NCBI RefSeq assembly: GCF_002096845.1
Contig: NZ_NCVK01000001.1
Location: forward strand, 1 to 54,688
Direction: 5' to 3'
DNA from: Streptococcus mitis
Lineage (GTDB): Bacteria; Bacillota; Bacilli; Lactobacillales; Streptococcaceae
DNA length: 54,688 nt
Shown here: positions 1-8,362 of the stretch, piece by piece
How the letters are laid out: the number at the start of each line of letters is the position of its first letter
How positions within the stretch are numbered: position 1 is the stretch's first letter
Notes under the pieces: generated by a model
Told to the model about the DNA's origin: nothing
The model's input: only the letters and a program-made list of their open reading frames with translations
Databases searched by the model: none
Position numbers and translations under genes: made by a program

Positions 1-33
1 CTGACATCCATAGTTAACTGATTATCAAGCATG
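1..33 (-). CDS. 5' end of an unidentified leftward gene (partial)
   Basis: Reading leftward, an ATG at 33-31 is preceded by a good ribosome binding site (GAGGTG, about 6 bases upstream) and opens a frame starting MLDNQLTMDV that runs off the window. Eleven codons cannot identify the protein. Because it lies just left of the point where the DnaC-like gene loses its N-terminus, it may be the first gene of an inserted mobile element, for example a transposase. That is inference from position only. Confidence 0.35.
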
Positions 34-60
34 ATTTCACCTCATCTCTAGTATAACAAA

Positions 61-85
61 AAAGCCATCAAGTTGATGACTTTTT
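61..85. terminator. Imperfect hairpin with T tract
   Basis: AAAGCCATCAA (61-71) and TTGATGACTTT (73-83) form a nearly perfect stem followed by T residues. It could be a terminator or the structured end of an inserted element. The DnaC-like reading frame becomes open immediately after it, at position 80. Confidence 0.4.
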
Positions 86-124
86 CAGTGGGCTCGTCAT
101 GATCTGGACTCTTCAACCTATGAT

Positions 125-736
125 GTGCTAGCGCGTGAAAGTACGGTGTCAAATGAGCTGAGAGAGGCCTCTTTTAGCACTTTCAAAGCCGAGACAAAAG
201 AGGAACACGAGGCCAAGGAGTTTGCTATCAAACAAGCTAAGGAGTACCTAAACGGTATGACAGGAAACACGCTAATTATGGGCAATCCAGGTACTGGAAA
301 AAGTCATTTATGCTATTCTATGGCCAAAGCCATTAACGAGGGCTATAAGTCTAGGAATGAGCCTAAGAGTGTGCTTTTTGTCAGTATTACTGAGATTATC
401 ACGCGCATTCAGTCAGGTTGGCAGTATAGACAGAGTGATTTTACAGAGTATGACGCCTTGAAGTTGCTGACCGAGGTTGACTATCTCTTTATTGATGATC
501 TAGGCACAGAAAGCGTTATGAATAGCCGAAAAGATGAGGCTAATAATTGGGTACAGACCTTTCTTTTCAAGGTTTTTGATAAGCGGGAAACAACTATCAT
601 CAACACCAACCACAACGGCAAAGAGCTAGCTAGAATCTATAATGATAAGCTAGTCAGTCGAATTGGAAAACGATCAGAGGGGAATGTATATAACATGACA
701 GACATCCAAGACAAGAGGATGAAACGCAATTTTTAG
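125..736 (+). CDS. DnaC-like helicase loader ATPase of a phage island, 5'-truncated
   Basis: AAA+ ATPase of the DnaC/phage replication-loader family, which loads the replicative helicase. Visible parts are a Walker A loop (GNPGTGKSH, about residues 53-61), a Walker B-like segment (YLFIDDLGTE), a sensor-like strand (TTIINTNHNGKEL) and an arginine-rich C-terminus. Family members are usually about 250 or more residues with an N-terminal CPxCG zinc region; this one has 203 and no zinc region. The start is a GTG with no Shine-Dalgarno sequence. The frame stays open upstream to position 80 with coding-like residues (WARHDLDSSTYDVLARES). I infer that the N-terminus was removed by an insertion or deletion at about 80, so the protein may not be made or may not work. 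Confidence 0.75.
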   Translation: MLARESTVSNELREASFSTFKAETKEEHEAKEFAIKQAKEYLNGMTGNTLIMGNPGTGKSHLCYSMAKAINEGYKSRNEPKSVLFVSITEIITRIQSGWQYRQSDFTEYDALKLLTEVDYLFIDDLGTESVMNSRKDEANNWVQTFLFKVFDKRETTIINTNHNGKELARIYNDKLVSRIGKRSEGNVYNMTDIQDKRMKRNF

Positions 737-757
737 CCAGAGAAAAGGAGGAATCCC

Positions 758-1216
758 ATGACAGAACAAATATACTTTGAACAGGCAGATCAGGAACTGG
801 AGGAACTCAACCGTAAGCGTGACGATTTTATGGCGGATGCAACACCAGTATGTCTTGAAGATACGCCTAAACTGATTGAACTAGGTGAGAAGCTCCGAAC
901 GGAAGACACCAGCATAAACGCCTATGAGTTATACAGACACCCTGAAGCGCGTGCAAAGTTATTCGCCCAAATCGCGGAAGCCTGCTTCTTGCTGATTGCA
1001 GATAGTTCACCAGTACCAGTGCAGCCGACACAAGCACAGCGGATACATTTTTGCGAGTACTTGGAAGGACAATTCCAGAATATCATTAAGAAGTTGATTG
1101 CAGGAACTGACAAGCAAGTTCTAGAGTCTTTACTTGAAGCTTTGCAACTACCCAAAGAAAAACAAGCTCAATTTGTCCGTGATGTGGTAGTAAGTGGCTT
1201 ACTCAGTGAAGAATAG
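758..1216 (+). CDS. Phage-island protein of unknown function
   Basis: A 152-residue acidic, mostly helical protein beginning MTEQIYFEQADQELEELNRK. It is preceded by a strong AAAGGAGG site and lies 21 bases after the DnaC-like gene, so it is probably co-transcribed with it. I see no catalytic motif, membrane segment or signal peptide. Position beside a helicase loader suggests a role in island replication or its control, but I do not recognise the family. Confidence 0.7.
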   Translation: MTEQIYFEQADQELEELNRKRDDFMADATPVCLEDTPKLIELGEKLRTEDTSINAYELYRHPEARAKLFAQIAEACFLLIADSSPVPVQPTQAQRIHFCEYLEGQFQNIIKKLIAGTDKQVLESLLEALQLPKEKQAQFVRDVVVSGLLSEE

Positions 1217-1298
1217 TAGCAAAGGGGCATTGCCTCTTTTTGTGGTTTCACTACTACTGAACCCAATAGTTTTGGGTTTTTCCATATAGAGGGAAATA

Positions 1299-1799
1299 AT
1301 GAAGCAGTTAGCAATAGAAACAATCACTAAACCAATGAAGCTGAGAGGAATAACTAAGGGTATAGCCGAGTTGGACGGTCAACGTTTAGAAATTGATTTG
1401 GATAGTTTAATGATTGATTTTGGTGGAGAGTCATTTGAATTAGACAGAATAGCAGGAACTAAGGGAGGTAATCGATATTTCTTTCTTTGCCCTGATTGTG
1501 GGAGACGGTGTAGGTTGCTTTATAAACGGTATTTGTATTTTAGTTGCGGTACTTGTCTAGATATCCACAAGAGTACCCTGAACCGCAGTAAAACGGATTG
1601 CCAATATTACTGGGAGCTTGCGCTTAGGGAAGCTAGAAAGGTAGAACCAGGGTGGAGTCCTAGACGTGGATATATGTTTGATGGTTTCCCTGAAAGACCA
1701 AAGTATATGAAGCGTGACAGGTATCATAAGCACTATAAGAAGTTTTTGAAGTATACTAAAAAAGGGGATAGATTTTGGATGAATGGTTCGAGATTGTGA
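1299..1799 (+). CDS. Putative zinc-ribbon phage-island protein
   Basis: A 166-residue protein with two Cys pairs in the middle (CPDCGRRC, then CGTC about 23 residues later), the spacing of a small zinc ribbon. An N-terminal beta-rich part precedes it, and a very basic C-terminus rich in Lys, Arg and Tyr follows. This composition suggests nucleic-acid binding. The start has an AGAGGGA ribosome site. It is the last gene before the repeat-rich gene-free block at 1800-2607. I do not recognise a named family. Confidence 0.65.
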   Translation: MKQLAIETITKPMKLRGITKGIAELDGQRLEIDLDSLMIDFGGESFELDRIAGTKGGNRYFFLCPDCGRRCRLLYKRYLYFSCGTCLDIHKSTLNRSKTDCQYYWELALREARKVEPGWSPRRGYMFDGFPERPKYMKRDRYHKHYKKFLKYTKKGDRFWMNGSRL

Positions 1800-1902
1800 G
1801 ACAATATGAAGTAGTGTGCAATTTACAAAACGAACAAATACTACATATTAGACGGTTTGAATGTTAAAAAAGCTAGATATATCAAGGATTTAAGTAAGTA
1901 GA

Positions 1903-1939
1903 GCGTTCCAAAAAAGGGTGCGGTAAGCGTTCCAAAAAA
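1903..1939. repeat. Short direct repeat (GCGTTCCAAAAAA twice)
   Basis: GCGTTCCAAAAAA occurs at 1903-1915 and again at 1927-1939, a 24-base period, each followed by a G-rich GGTG/GGTA segment. It lies at the left end of the gene-free block of the island, upstream of the palindromic array, and could be protein binding sites for replication or transcription control. Confidence 0.5.
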
Positions 1940-2040
1940 TGGTAAGGTTTTGGTTAGGTAGTGGCAGTAAATATGCCTGACAAATGGCAGGGTTATGTGT
2001 GTTGAACTCCGAGCGAACGCCGAGAAAGTGGCTATATTCC

Positions 2041-2440
2041 CCTATCATTTATCAAGCAGATAAGAGCAATAAAAACCCTCCTTAACTCCCTGAGAAACGA
2101 TAAGCAGATAAGGACGACAATAAACCTTCTTAATTGCTTACAAAACGATAGGGAGTTAAGACAAATTTAAAAGCTCCTTATTTTCGTTTTTCTCCTTGTC
2201 AAACGGTAAGGGAATAGGACAGGAAATAACATCGCTTATTTTGATTTTACTCCCTGAAGAACTGTAAGGAGATAAGAGCAATTTAAAAGTCTGTTATTTT
2301 GGATTTGTTGCTTACCAAATGATAAGCAGATAAGCAAAGAAATAACTTGCCTTAATTGCTTGCAGAATGACAAGGAAAGAAGAGAAATAAAAACATCCCT
2401 TAATTGCTTATCAAACCATAAGGAGATATGGGGGCTATCT
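2041..2440. repeat. Palindromic tandem repeat array (about 8 copies, about 50 bp), possible island origin
   Basis: This covers most of the 808-base stretch 1800-2607 that holds no convincing gene. Roughly eight degenerate copies of a unit of about 48-58 bp follow one another. Each has a dyad of the form GCTTAccaaatgaTAAGC, then AGATAAG, an A-rich spacer and CTTAATT. Arms vary together in some copies: GCTTA/TAAGC at about 2310, CTTG/CAAG at about 2360, CTTA/TAAG at about 2406, CCTT/AAGG at about 2195, CTCC/GGAG at about 2250. Iteron-like arrays next to replication genes often serve as origins, so an island replication origin is my inference. A structured RNA or packaging site are alternatives. 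Confidence 0.65.
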
Positions 2441-2532
2441 CCCTCCCCACGCGCTTCTATGAGCTTCACACCGTCATTGTACATTTTTTCTCACGGGAAA
2501 GCATTTGAAGCTAGAGCGAACATAGAGAAAAC

Positions 2533-2556
2533 GAAAAAAAGCCAGCACAGGGCTGA
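2533..2556 (-). terminator. Hairpin with A tract, terminator on the minus strand
   Basis: AGCC (2540-2543) and GGCT (2551-2554), or equally CAGC/GCTG, form a compact hairpin. On the minus strand it is followed by seven or more T residues, as in an intrinsic terminator. No minus-strand gene is seen to its right, so it may simply insulate the repeat array. Confidence 0.4.
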
Positions 2557-2607
2557 CTCCTTTGTGATATTCCGATAAAAATATTATATCATAGAGGAGG
2601 CCGAGGC

Positions 2608-3027
2608 ATGACACCAGAGCAGGTAAAAGAAAAACTAGAGGGCGTTAAGTGGATAAGCAAGGAAATCAAAGGCTTATATTTGGAATTGGAGGCCCTGGAA
2701 GGTGGTATTATCAAAAAGCCAACACTAAGCCATAGCAGGGTACAGGCAAGCAGAGAGAACAAGACAGAGAACAATCTTATAAGTGTTCTAAAACTAAAAG
2801 AGGATACGCTTCAGAGGATTGAGCGACTTACTGAAGAGAGAATGGAAATATCTAGGCTGATTGATAAGTTGGTCAATCCGCTTGAGCGTTCTGTTCTAAG
2901 ACTTTTTTATTTGAATAATCTAGACGCTTGGCAGGTTGCTGAGGAAATAGATAAATCAAAGACTACAGTATATCGAGTAAAGCAGGAAGCTATAGAACAC
3001 TTGAGCAAGGTGGAAGGAGCGAACTAA
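2608..3027 (+). CDS. DUF1492-type phage regulator (sigma-region-4-like HTH)
   Basis: A 139-residue protein with a long charged N-terminal coiled-coil-like region (about residues 1-90) and a C-terminal helix-turn-helix resembling sigma region 4: PLERSVLRLFYLNNLDAWQVAEEI followed by a KSKTTVYRVKQEAIEHL recognition helix. This layout matches the DUF1492 proteins near the end of streptococcal phage early/middle regions, where such proteins activate late transcription. A GGAGG site precedes the ATG. Its stop overlaps the next start (TAATG), showing translational coupling. Confidence 0.75.
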   Translation: MTPEQVKEKLEGVKWISKEIKGLYLELEALEGGIIKKPTLSHSRVQASRENKTENNLISVLKLKEDTLQRIERLTEERMEISRLIDKLVNPLERSVLRLFYLNNLDAWQVAEEIDKSKTTVYRVKQEAIEHLSKVEGAN

Positions 3028-3419
3028 TGGAGCTGGATAAGTTTAAAACGATGATGAACGTCAGAAAGCGGATGACTTACTTTCTACGATTCCAGAGGAT
3101 GGCAGGAAGTGAAAACCAAGTTACGATAGATGAAGAGGCTTGGAAACTTATCTTACCTGATCAGTGGAATTTGAGCGGTGAGCATGAAAAAGCAATCCGT
3201 GAGGGGCTGGAGATATTCGCCCACGACATCAACAGCATAGAGAACAAACGAGCCAGAAAATACTTTATTATCCATTATTGCTATATGAGAAAGAAAACAA
3301 TGAGTGAATGCGTAGAGATGGCAGGTACTAGCTCCACTAGCTACCACCGATACAAACAGATAGCCGTCTTAAACTTTGCGAGAATCCACCAGAACGGAGA
3401 GCTAGAAGCATATAAGTAG
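3027..3419 (+). CDS. ArpU-family phage transcriptional regulator
   Basis: A 130-residue protein. The C-terminal half (ARKYFIIHYCYMRKKTMSECVEMAGTSSTSYHRYKQIAVLNFA) has the helix-turn-helix organisation of ArpU/RinA-like late-gene regulators of Gram-positive phages and satellites. It shares one base with the preceding DUF1492-type gene, so the two are made from one message and may act together. It comes near the end of the island, typical for switches that turn on packaging or exit genes, but no packaging genes lie between it and the host uvrA gene. Confidence 0.7.
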   Translation: MELDKFKTMMNVRKRMTYFLRFQRMAGSENQVTIDEEAWKLILPDQWNLSGEHEKAIREGLEIFAHDINSIENKRARKYFIIHYCYMRKKTMSECVEMAGTSSTSYHRYKQIAVLNFARIHQNGELEAYK

Positions 3420-3472
3420 GCGTTTGTGGTGTTTTGTTGAGAAATGTTGAGATTTAAGCGAGGGGGGATGAC

Positions 3473-3619
3473 ATGATTGAAGATTTTTTGATTGATTTGG
3501 AGAATATCCAATTAGAGGATATGGAGATAGATTTAAACATGGATATAGACATCGATTTAAACATAGATTTTGACCTTGATGGTTTAGATTTAACCTTACT
3601 ACAAGAGTTAGAAGCATAA
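3473..3619 (+). CDS. Very acidic 48-residue island protein
   Basis: ATG preceded by GAGGGGGG. The 48-residue product begins MIEDFLIDLENIQLEDMEID and continues with alternating acidic and hydrophobic residues (stretches such as DIDIDLNIDFDLDGLDL). It has about 19 Asp/Glu residues and no Lys or Arg. A beta-strand with one acidic and one hydrophobic face, or a DNA-mimic-like surface, is possible. I do not recognise it. The good ribosome site, position after the ArpU gene and biased composition support a real gene. Confidence 0.55.
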   Translation: MIEDFLIDLENIQLEDMEIDLNMDIDIDLNIDFDLDGLDLTLLQELEA

Positions 3620-3708
3620 ATGTTGTCAAATGTAGGCGTAGGCTTCATATTCGCCCCCTATTTTGCTTTGTTTCGTACTGGACAACTAAAACACCACGGA
3701 CAAACTAC

Positions 3709-3739
3709 AAGCCCTTAGAAACGAATCTGGGGGCTTTTT
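3709..3739 (+). terminator. Intrinsic terminator at the end of the island operon
   Basis: AAGCCC (3709-3714) pairs with GGGCTT (3731-3736) and is followed by TTT. It probably ends the transcript carrying the two regulators and the acidic peptide. Confidence 0.6.
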
Positions 3740-3772
3740 GTGAGGTCATAATCTTATAAACCACGCGCTTCA

Positions 3773-3781
3773 TGGTATAAT
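3773..3781 (+). promoter_or_regulatory. Extended -10 promoter element in the island's right flank
   Basis: TGGTATAAT at 3773-3781 is a perfect TGn extended -10. No gene follows before uvrA, and two hairpin terminators (3810-3830 and 3859-3880) come just after it. Any RNA made here would be about 40-90 bases, so it is either a leftover promoter or a very short RNA. Confidence 0.4.
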
Positions 3782-3809
3782 ATACCTATCAGCAACCAGC
3801 AATAAAAAA

Positions 3810-3831
3810 AGCACGTTTGACCGTGCTAGTT
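3810..3831. terminator. Hairpin AGCACG/CGTGCT, probably bidirectional
   Basis: AGCACG (3810-3815) pairs with CGTGCT (3822-3827), with an A tract on the left and a weak T tract on the right. It is part of the 470-base gene-free right flank of the island (3620-4089), which otherwise holds only two more terminators and two promoter-like elements. Confidence 0.45.
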
Positions 3832-3858
3832 TCTTGCCTGCTGAACTCGTTAAATCTT

Positions 3859-3880
3859 AGCCCTTTTGTGGGGCTTTTTT
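3859..3880 (+). terminator. Intrinsic terminator before uvrA
   Basis: AGCCC (3859-3863) and GGGCT (3871-3875) form a short stem followed by at least five T residues. It insulates uvrA from island transcription. Confidence 0.55.
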
Positions 3881-4049
3881 GCTCCCCTTTTTGCGTACTT
3901 TGGGGGAGCAAGTAGTAAATAGTAATGTTAGTAATTTTTATTAAAAAGCGCGTGATATAAGGGTTAGGAAGCTCTAAAGAAACATAAAACAAGCAGTTCT
4001 TGATTATACTACAAAATCGGCCTTTTGGGTAATAGAATCTCACTTTTTT

Positions 4050-4058
4050 TGGTATAAT
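4050..4058 (+). promoter_or_regulatory. uvrA promoter, extended -10 (TGGTATAAT)
   Basis: TGGTATAAT at 4050-4058 lies 32 bases before the chosen uvrA start, with no good -35 at the expected place. It rules out the longer reading frame start at 4057, which would sit inside the -10. Confidence 0.6.
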
Positions 4059-4089
4059 GGTAAGCAATAATGGACTAGAAAGAACAAAG

Positions 4090-6921
4090 ATGCAAGATAA
4101 AATTGTCATTCATGGGGCGCGTGCCCATAATTTAAAAAATATTGATGTGGAGATTCCGCGAGACAAGTTGGTTGTTGTGACTGGCTTGTCAGGTTCAGGG
4201 AAATCCAGTCTGGCCTTTGATACCCTCTATGCGGAGGGACAACGTCGCTATGTGGAGAGTTTGTCAGCCTACGCTCGCCAGTTCTTGGGGAATATGGAAA
4301 AACCAGATGTAGATGCTATTGATGGTCTCAGCCCAGCTATTTCCATTGACCAGAAAACGACTAGTAAAAACCCTCGTTCGACGGTGGGAACCACGACTGA
4401 AATCAATGACTATCTGCGTCTCCTCTACGCGCGTGTGGGGACGCCTTACTGTACCAACGGGCATGGGGCTATCAAGGCTTCTTCTGTGGAGCAAATTGTG
4501 GATAAGGTTTTAGAGTTACCAGAACGCCAGCGCCTGCAAATCTTAGCTCCAGTTATTCGCAAGAAAAAAGGCCAACATAAGAGTGTCATTGAGAAGGTTC
4601 AGAAAGACGGCTATGTTCGTGTCCGTGTGGATGGGGAAGTCTATGATGTGACCGAAGTACCAGAGTTGTCCAAGAGTAAGCAACACAATATTGATGTCGT
4701 GGTTGACCGTATTGTCATCAAGGAGGGTATTCGTAGTCGTCTCTTTGATTCCATTGAGGCTGCTCTTCGTATCGCAGAAGGTTATGTCATTATCGACACT
4801 ATGGACGATTCTGAGTTGCTCTTCTCTGAGCATTATGCCTGTCCAGTTTGTGGCTTTACTGTTCCAGAGTTAGAGCCACGCCTCTTCTCCTTCAATGCTC
4901 CTTTTGGCTCTTGTAGTGAGTGTGACGGCTTGGGTATTAAGCTAGAAGTGGATACTGATTTGGTCGTGCCAGATGCCAGCAAAACGCTACGTGAGGGAGC
5001 CTTGGCACCTTGGAATCCTATCTCATCTAACTACTATCCAAACATGCTGGAACAAGCCATGACAGCCTTTGGAGTGGATATGGATAGGCCTTTTGAGGAC
5101 TTGTCAGAAGAAGACAAGAACTTGATTCTCTACGGTTCAGATGGCAAGGAATTCCATTTCCACTATGAGAATGAATTTGGTGGTGTGCGCGATATCGATA
5201 TTCCTTTTGAGGGAGTTGTCAATAATATCAAACGTCGCTACCATGAGACCAACAGTGATTATACTCGTACCCAGATGCGCCTCTACATGAATGAGTTGAC
5301 CTGTGGGACTTGTCACGGCTATCGTCTCAATGACCAGGCCTTGTCTGTCCGTGTGGGTGGCGAGCAAGGGCCACATATCGGAGCAATCTCAGACCTGTCT
5401 ATCGCAGACCACTTGGACTTGGTGAGCCGGCTGACCCTGTCTGAAAATGAAGCAATCATTGCTCGTCCCATTCTCAAGGAAATCAAGGATCGCTTGACCT
5501 TCCTTAATAACGTGGGCCTTAACTATCTGACGCTGTCTCGTTCGGCAGGAACCCTTTCGGGTGGGGAAAGTCAGCGTATTCGTTTGGCGACCCAGATTGG
5601 TTCCAACCTATCAGGTGTCCTCTATATCCTAGATGAGCCGTCAATTGGTCTCCACCAGAGGGACAATGACCGTCTGATTGCCAGTCTGAAAAAGATGCGT
5701 GACTTGGGCAATACTCTCATCGTGGTGGAACACGACGAAGATACTATGCGCGAGGCGGATTACCTGATTGACGTTGGTCCCGGTGCCGGTGTTTTTGGTG
5801 GGGAGATTGTTGCTGCAGGTACGCCCAAACAGGTGGCTCGCAACAGCAAGTCTATCACAGGCCAGTACTTGTCAGGTAAACGTGCCATTCCAGTACCCGA
5901 AGAGCGCCGTACCGGAAATGGTCGTTTTATCGAGGTGACGGGAGCGCGTGAGAACAACCTGCAAAATGTCACAGCTCGCTTCCCACTAGGAAAATTCATC
6001 GCAGTGACAGGGGTATCGGGTTCAGGGAAATCGACCTTAATCAACAGCATCCTCAAAAAAGCCATTGCTCAAAAACTCAACCGCAATGCAGACAAGCCTG
6101 GTAAATTTAAAACTATTACAGGAATTGAGCACGTAGACCGCTTGATTGACATTGACCAGAGTCCAATCGGACGAACGCCAAGGTCTAACCCGGCTACTTA
6201 TACAGGAGTTTTTGACGATATACGTGACCTTTTTGCCCAGACAAACGAAGCCAAGATTCGAGGCTACAAGAAGGGTCGTTTCAGTTTCAACGTCAAGGGT
6301 GGTCGTTGTGAAGCCTGCTCAGGTGACGGGATTATCAAGATTGAGATGCACTTCTTGCCAGATGTTTATGTGGCTTGTGAAGTTTGCCACGGGACCCGCT
6401 ATAACAGTGAAACCCTAGAAGTTCACTACAAGGAAAAAAATATCTCGCAAGTCTTGGACATGACAGTCAACGATGCGGTAGAGTTCTTCCAACACATTCC
6501 TAAGATTCAACGCAAACTCCAGACTATCAAGGATGTAGGGCTAGGATATGTGACGCTAGGGCAACCAGCTACTACTCTTTCTGGGGGAGAAGCCCAGCGT
6601 ATGAAGCTGGCTAGCGAACTCCACAAACGCTCGACAGGAAAATCTTTCTACATTCTCGATGAGCCGACGACAGGGCTACATACCGAGGATATCGCTCGCT
6701 TGCTTAAAGTCTTAGCTCGCTTTGTTGACGATGGCAATACAGTCCTTGTCATTGAGCACAATCTGGATGTCATTAAGACAGCAGACCATATTATCGACCT
6801 GGGTCCCGAGGGCGGTGTCGGTGGTGGAACCATCATCGCAACGGGAACTCCAGAAGAAGTAGCTGCCAACGAAGCCAGCTACACAGGACAGTATTTGAAA
6901 GGAAAGTTAGATCATGAATAA
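4090..6921 (+). CDS. uvrA: Excinuclease ABC subunit A
   Basis: Damage-recognition ATPase of nucleotide excision repair; a dimer scans DNA with UvrB. The 943-residue protein has two ABC ATPase modules. The first has Walker [17 protein letters not shown] (about residue 31) and an LSGGESQR signature; the second has [10 protein letters not shown] and LSGGEAQR. Zinc modules are visible as CPVCG...CSECDG and CEACSGDG...CEVCHG. I chose the ATG at 4090 ([18 protein letters not shown]) because the upstream ATG at 4057 overlaps the promoter. Its last 8 bases overlap pepP, so the two are coupled. The phage island ends just upstream. Confidence 0.97.
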   Translation: MQDKIVIHGARAHNLKNIDVEIPRDKLVVVTGLSGSGKSSLAFDTLYAEGQRRYVESLSAYARQFLGNMEKPDVDAIDGLSPAISIDQKTTSKNPRSTVGTTTEINDYLRLLYARVGTPYCTNGHGAIKASSVEQIVDKVLELPERQRLQILAPVIRKKKGQHKSVIEKVQKDGYVRVRVDGEVYDVTEVPELSKSKQHNIDVVVDRIVIKEGIRSRLFDSIEAALRIAEGYVIIDTMDDSELLFSEHYACPVCGFTVPELEPRLFSFNAPFGSCSECDGLGIKLEVDTDLVVPDASKTLREGALAPWNPISSNYYPNMLEQAMTAFGVDMDRPFEDLSEEDKNLILYGSDGKEFHFHYENEFGGVRDIDIPFEGVVNNIKRRYHETNSDYTRTQMRLYMNELTCGTCHGYRLNDQALSVRVGGEQGPHIGAISDLSIADHLDLVSRLTLSENEAIIARPILKEIKDRLTFLNNVGLNYLTLSRSAGTLSGGESQRIRLATQIGSNLSGVLYILDEPSIGLHQRDNDRLIASLKKMRDLGNTLIVVEHDEDTMREADYLIDVGPGAGVFGGEIVAAGTPKQVARNSKSITGQYLSGKRAIPVPEERRTGNGRFIEVTGARENNLQNVTARFPLGKFIAVTGVSGSGKSTLINSILKKAIAQKLNRNADKPGKFKTITGIEHVDRLIDIDQSPIGRTPRSNPATYTGVFDDIRDLFAQTNEAKIRGYKKGRFSFNVKGGRCEACSGDGIIKIEMHFLPDVYVACEVCHGTRYNSETLEVHYKEKNISQVLDMTVNDAVEFFQHIPKIQRKLQTIKDVGLGYVTLGQPATTLSGGEAQRMKLASELHKRSTGKSFYILDEPTTGLHTEDIARLLKVLARFVDDGNTVLVIEHNLDVIKTADHIIDLGPEGGVGGGTIIATGTPEEVAANEASYTGQYLKGKLDHE

Positions 6922-7975
6922 ACGTGTACAAGCATTTCTCACTAAAATGCAAGAAAAAGAACTAGATGGCATCATTATCAATAACCTTAAAAATGTTTAC
7001 TACTTGACTGGTTTTTGGGGTTCAAACGGAACAGTCTTTATCAGCCGTGACCGTCAGGTCTTGGTGACAGATTCTCGCTATATCATTGCAGCCAAGCAAG
7101 AAACCAGTGGTTTTGAGATTGTGGCTGACCGCGATGAATTGGCTGTCATTGCGGGTATTGTTAAGGATATGGGCTTGTCTCGAATTGGTTTTGAGGACGA
7201 GATTTCGGTTTCTTATTATCACCGTATGCAGGCAGCCTTTGAAGGAATTGACTTGCTTCCACAAACTCAGTTTGTTGAAGGTCTTCGAATGATTAAGGAT
7301 GAGGCGGAGATTGCAGCTATTCGCAAGGCTTGTTCTATCTCAGACCAAGCTTTCCGCGATGCGCTTGACTTTATTAAGCCAGGAAAGACTGAAATTGAGA
7401 TTGCCAACTTCCTTGACTTCCGCATGCGTGAGTTGGGAGCATCTGGCTTGTCTTTTGACACTATTCTAGCTAGCGGTATCAACTCTTCCAAACCCCATGC
7501 CCATCCTATGCACAAGCCAGTGGAGCTAGGAGAAGCCATTACCATGGACTTCGGTTGCCTTTATGACCACTATGTCAGTGATATGACACGGACTATCTAT
7601 CTAGGACATGTTAGCGACGAGCAGGTAGAGATTTACAATACGGTTTTGAAAGCCAACCAAGCCTTGATTGACCAGGCTAAGGCAGGATTAGGTTTCCGTG
7701 ACTTTGACAAAATCCCTCGTGATATTATCATCGAAGCAGGCTATGGCGACTACTTTACCCATGGTATCGGACACGGTATTGGACTGGATATTCATGAAGA
7801 GCCTTACTTTAGCCAGACTTCTACAGAAACTATTAAGGCAGGTATGGCCTTGACCGATGAGCCAGGTATCTACATCGAAGGCAAATATGGCGTTCGTATC
7901 GAGGATGATATCCTGATTACAGAGACAGGTTGTGAATTGTTGACCCTAGCTCCAAAAGAGTTGATAGTTATTTAA
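6914..7975 (+). CDS. pepP: Xaa-Pro aminopeptidase / M24 family peptidase
   Basis: Dinuclear-metal cytosolic peptidase removing N-terminal residues that precede proline. The 353-residue protein has an N-terminal creatinase-like domain (about 1-130) and a C-terminal pita-bread domain with the metal ligands in order: MDFG, an Asp in SDMTRT, His in [13 protein letters not shown], Glu in TDEPGIY and Glu in RIEDD. It starts 8 bases inside the end of uvrA, an arrangement expected for translational coupling. Whether it is the strict PepP or the related PepQ dipeptidase cannot be settled from length; the 353-residue size fits streptococcal PepP. Confidence 0.9.
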   Translation: MNKRVQAFLTKMQEKELDGIIINNLKNVYYLTGFWGSNGTVFISRDRQVLVTDSRYIIAAKQETSGFEIVADRDELAVIAGIVKDMGLSRIGFEDEISVSYYHRMQAAFEGIDLLPQTQFVEGLRMIKDEAEIAAIRKACSISDQAFRDALDFIKPGKTEIEIANFLDFRMRELGASGLSFDTILASGINSSKPHAHPMHKPVELGEAITMDFGCLYDHYVSDMTRTIYLGHVSDEQVEIYNTVLKANQALIDQAKAGLGFRDFDKIPRDIIIEAGYGDYFTHGIGHGIGLDIHEEPYFSQTSTETIKAGMALTDEPGIYIEGKYGVRIEDDILITETGCELLTLAPKELIVI

Positions 7976-8024
7976 GAGTCAAACAACTCAAATGATTGAC
8001 TTTTAAATTTTAAAGGTTTATACT

Positions 8025-8165
8025 GAAAAACGAAAACGGTAGGTGAGGCTACCATAGGGATACGGATGACTACCGCAAAGCAGTGGAGACACTACTCGTT
8101 GGTCAACAGTCCTGGTCGCGAAGGCTAAGACTAAGCTCATTTCATTGCCCTATGGAGTTAAAGCT
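8025..8165 (+). ncRNA. M-box (ykoK-type) magnesium riboswitch
   Basis: The 402-base stretch before mgtA contains AGGTGAGGCT (8041-8050), a hallmark of the Mg2+-sensing M-box aptamer. An 8-bp stem CCATAGGG (8052-8059)/CCCTATGG (8148-8155) encloses CACTAC, GGTCAACAG and the final TATGGAG motif typical of the class. Known M-boxes bind several Mg2+ ions and turn off downstream transport genes when Mg2+ is plentiful. A terminator follows at 8194 and an MgtA-type ATPase is the regulated gene. I judged the match by eye from remembered consensus. Confidence 0.88.
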
Positions 8166-8193
8166 TGAACGAAAAACAGATAACTAGTTTTTT

Positions 8194-8221
8194 AATCCTG
8201 CCATTTTATGGTGGGATTTTC
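8194..8221 (+). terminator. Riboswitch-controlled intrinsic terminator
   Basis: AATCCTGCC (8194-8202) pairs with GGTGGGATT (8210-8218), nine pairs with two G-T wobbles and a 7-base loop, followed by a T tract. It lies directly after the M-box, so it is the likely expression platform: formed when Mg2+ is bound, disrupted when it is scarce. Confidence 0.75.
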
Positions 8222-8252
8222 TACTGTTTAAAACAAAGAAAGGAGACAGACG

Positions 8253-8324
8253 ATGCAAATTGACGACCATCCGGAACCGCACATACACAGCCAATCGCTG
8301 ATTTGTGTCGTTCTGCCCTTATAA
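8253..8324 (+). CDS. Leader peptide ORF in the mgtA 5' region (MgtL-like candidate)
   Basis: A 23-codon ORF lies after the riboswitch terminator and before mgtA. A strong AAAGGAG is spaced 7-8 bases from its ATG. The product begins MQIDDHPEP, with two Asp codons, then Pro-Glu-Pro, and ends in VVLPL. In Salmonella, the mgtL leader is an acidic/proline-containing peptide whose translation depends on Mg2+ and controls mgtA. The similarity here is in position and residue type only, not sequence. Its codons 11-15 form the 5' arm of a long hairpin, so ribosome movement would change RNA folding. It is short enough to be chance. Confidence 0.5.
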   Translation: MQIDDHPEPHIHSQSLICVVLPL

Positions 8325-8362
8325 AGTGATTGGTCTCTGTGTATGAAACACATCATTCATAC
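8282..8362 (+). promoter_or_regulatory. Mutually exclusive hairpins overlapping the leader ORF
   Basis: CATACACAGCCAATC (8282-8296) pairs with GATTGG (8328-8333) and CTGTGTATG (8337-8345), a 15-bp stem with a 3-base bulge. A smaller hairpin CAGC/GCTG (around 8288-8300) uses the same 5' arm, and GTATGA (8341-8346)/TCATAC (8357-8362) uses the same 3' arm. The last ends just before the mgtA ribosome site. Such competing helices are typical of translation-dependent leader control. Confidence 0.6.

Noticed and set aside
2041..2440. CRISPR array in the island
   Set aside because: The repeats are contiguous, degenerate and palindromic, with no unique equal-length spacers and no cas genes.
2236..2578. 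Frames on both strands inside the island repeat array
   Set aside because: They arise from the repeats, have no ribosome sites, and their residues simply repeat the DNA pattern.
3402..3648. Minus-strand frames opposite the acidic peptide gene
   Set aside because: They are shadows of the biased plus-strand composition and lack ribosome sites.
4057..4089. Eleven-residue upstream extension of UvrA
   Set aside because: The upstream ATG overlaps the extended -10 element, so it cannot be in the transcript.
7976..8004. Terminator after pepP
   Set aside because: Only a weak, bulged stem can be drawn; I could not support it.
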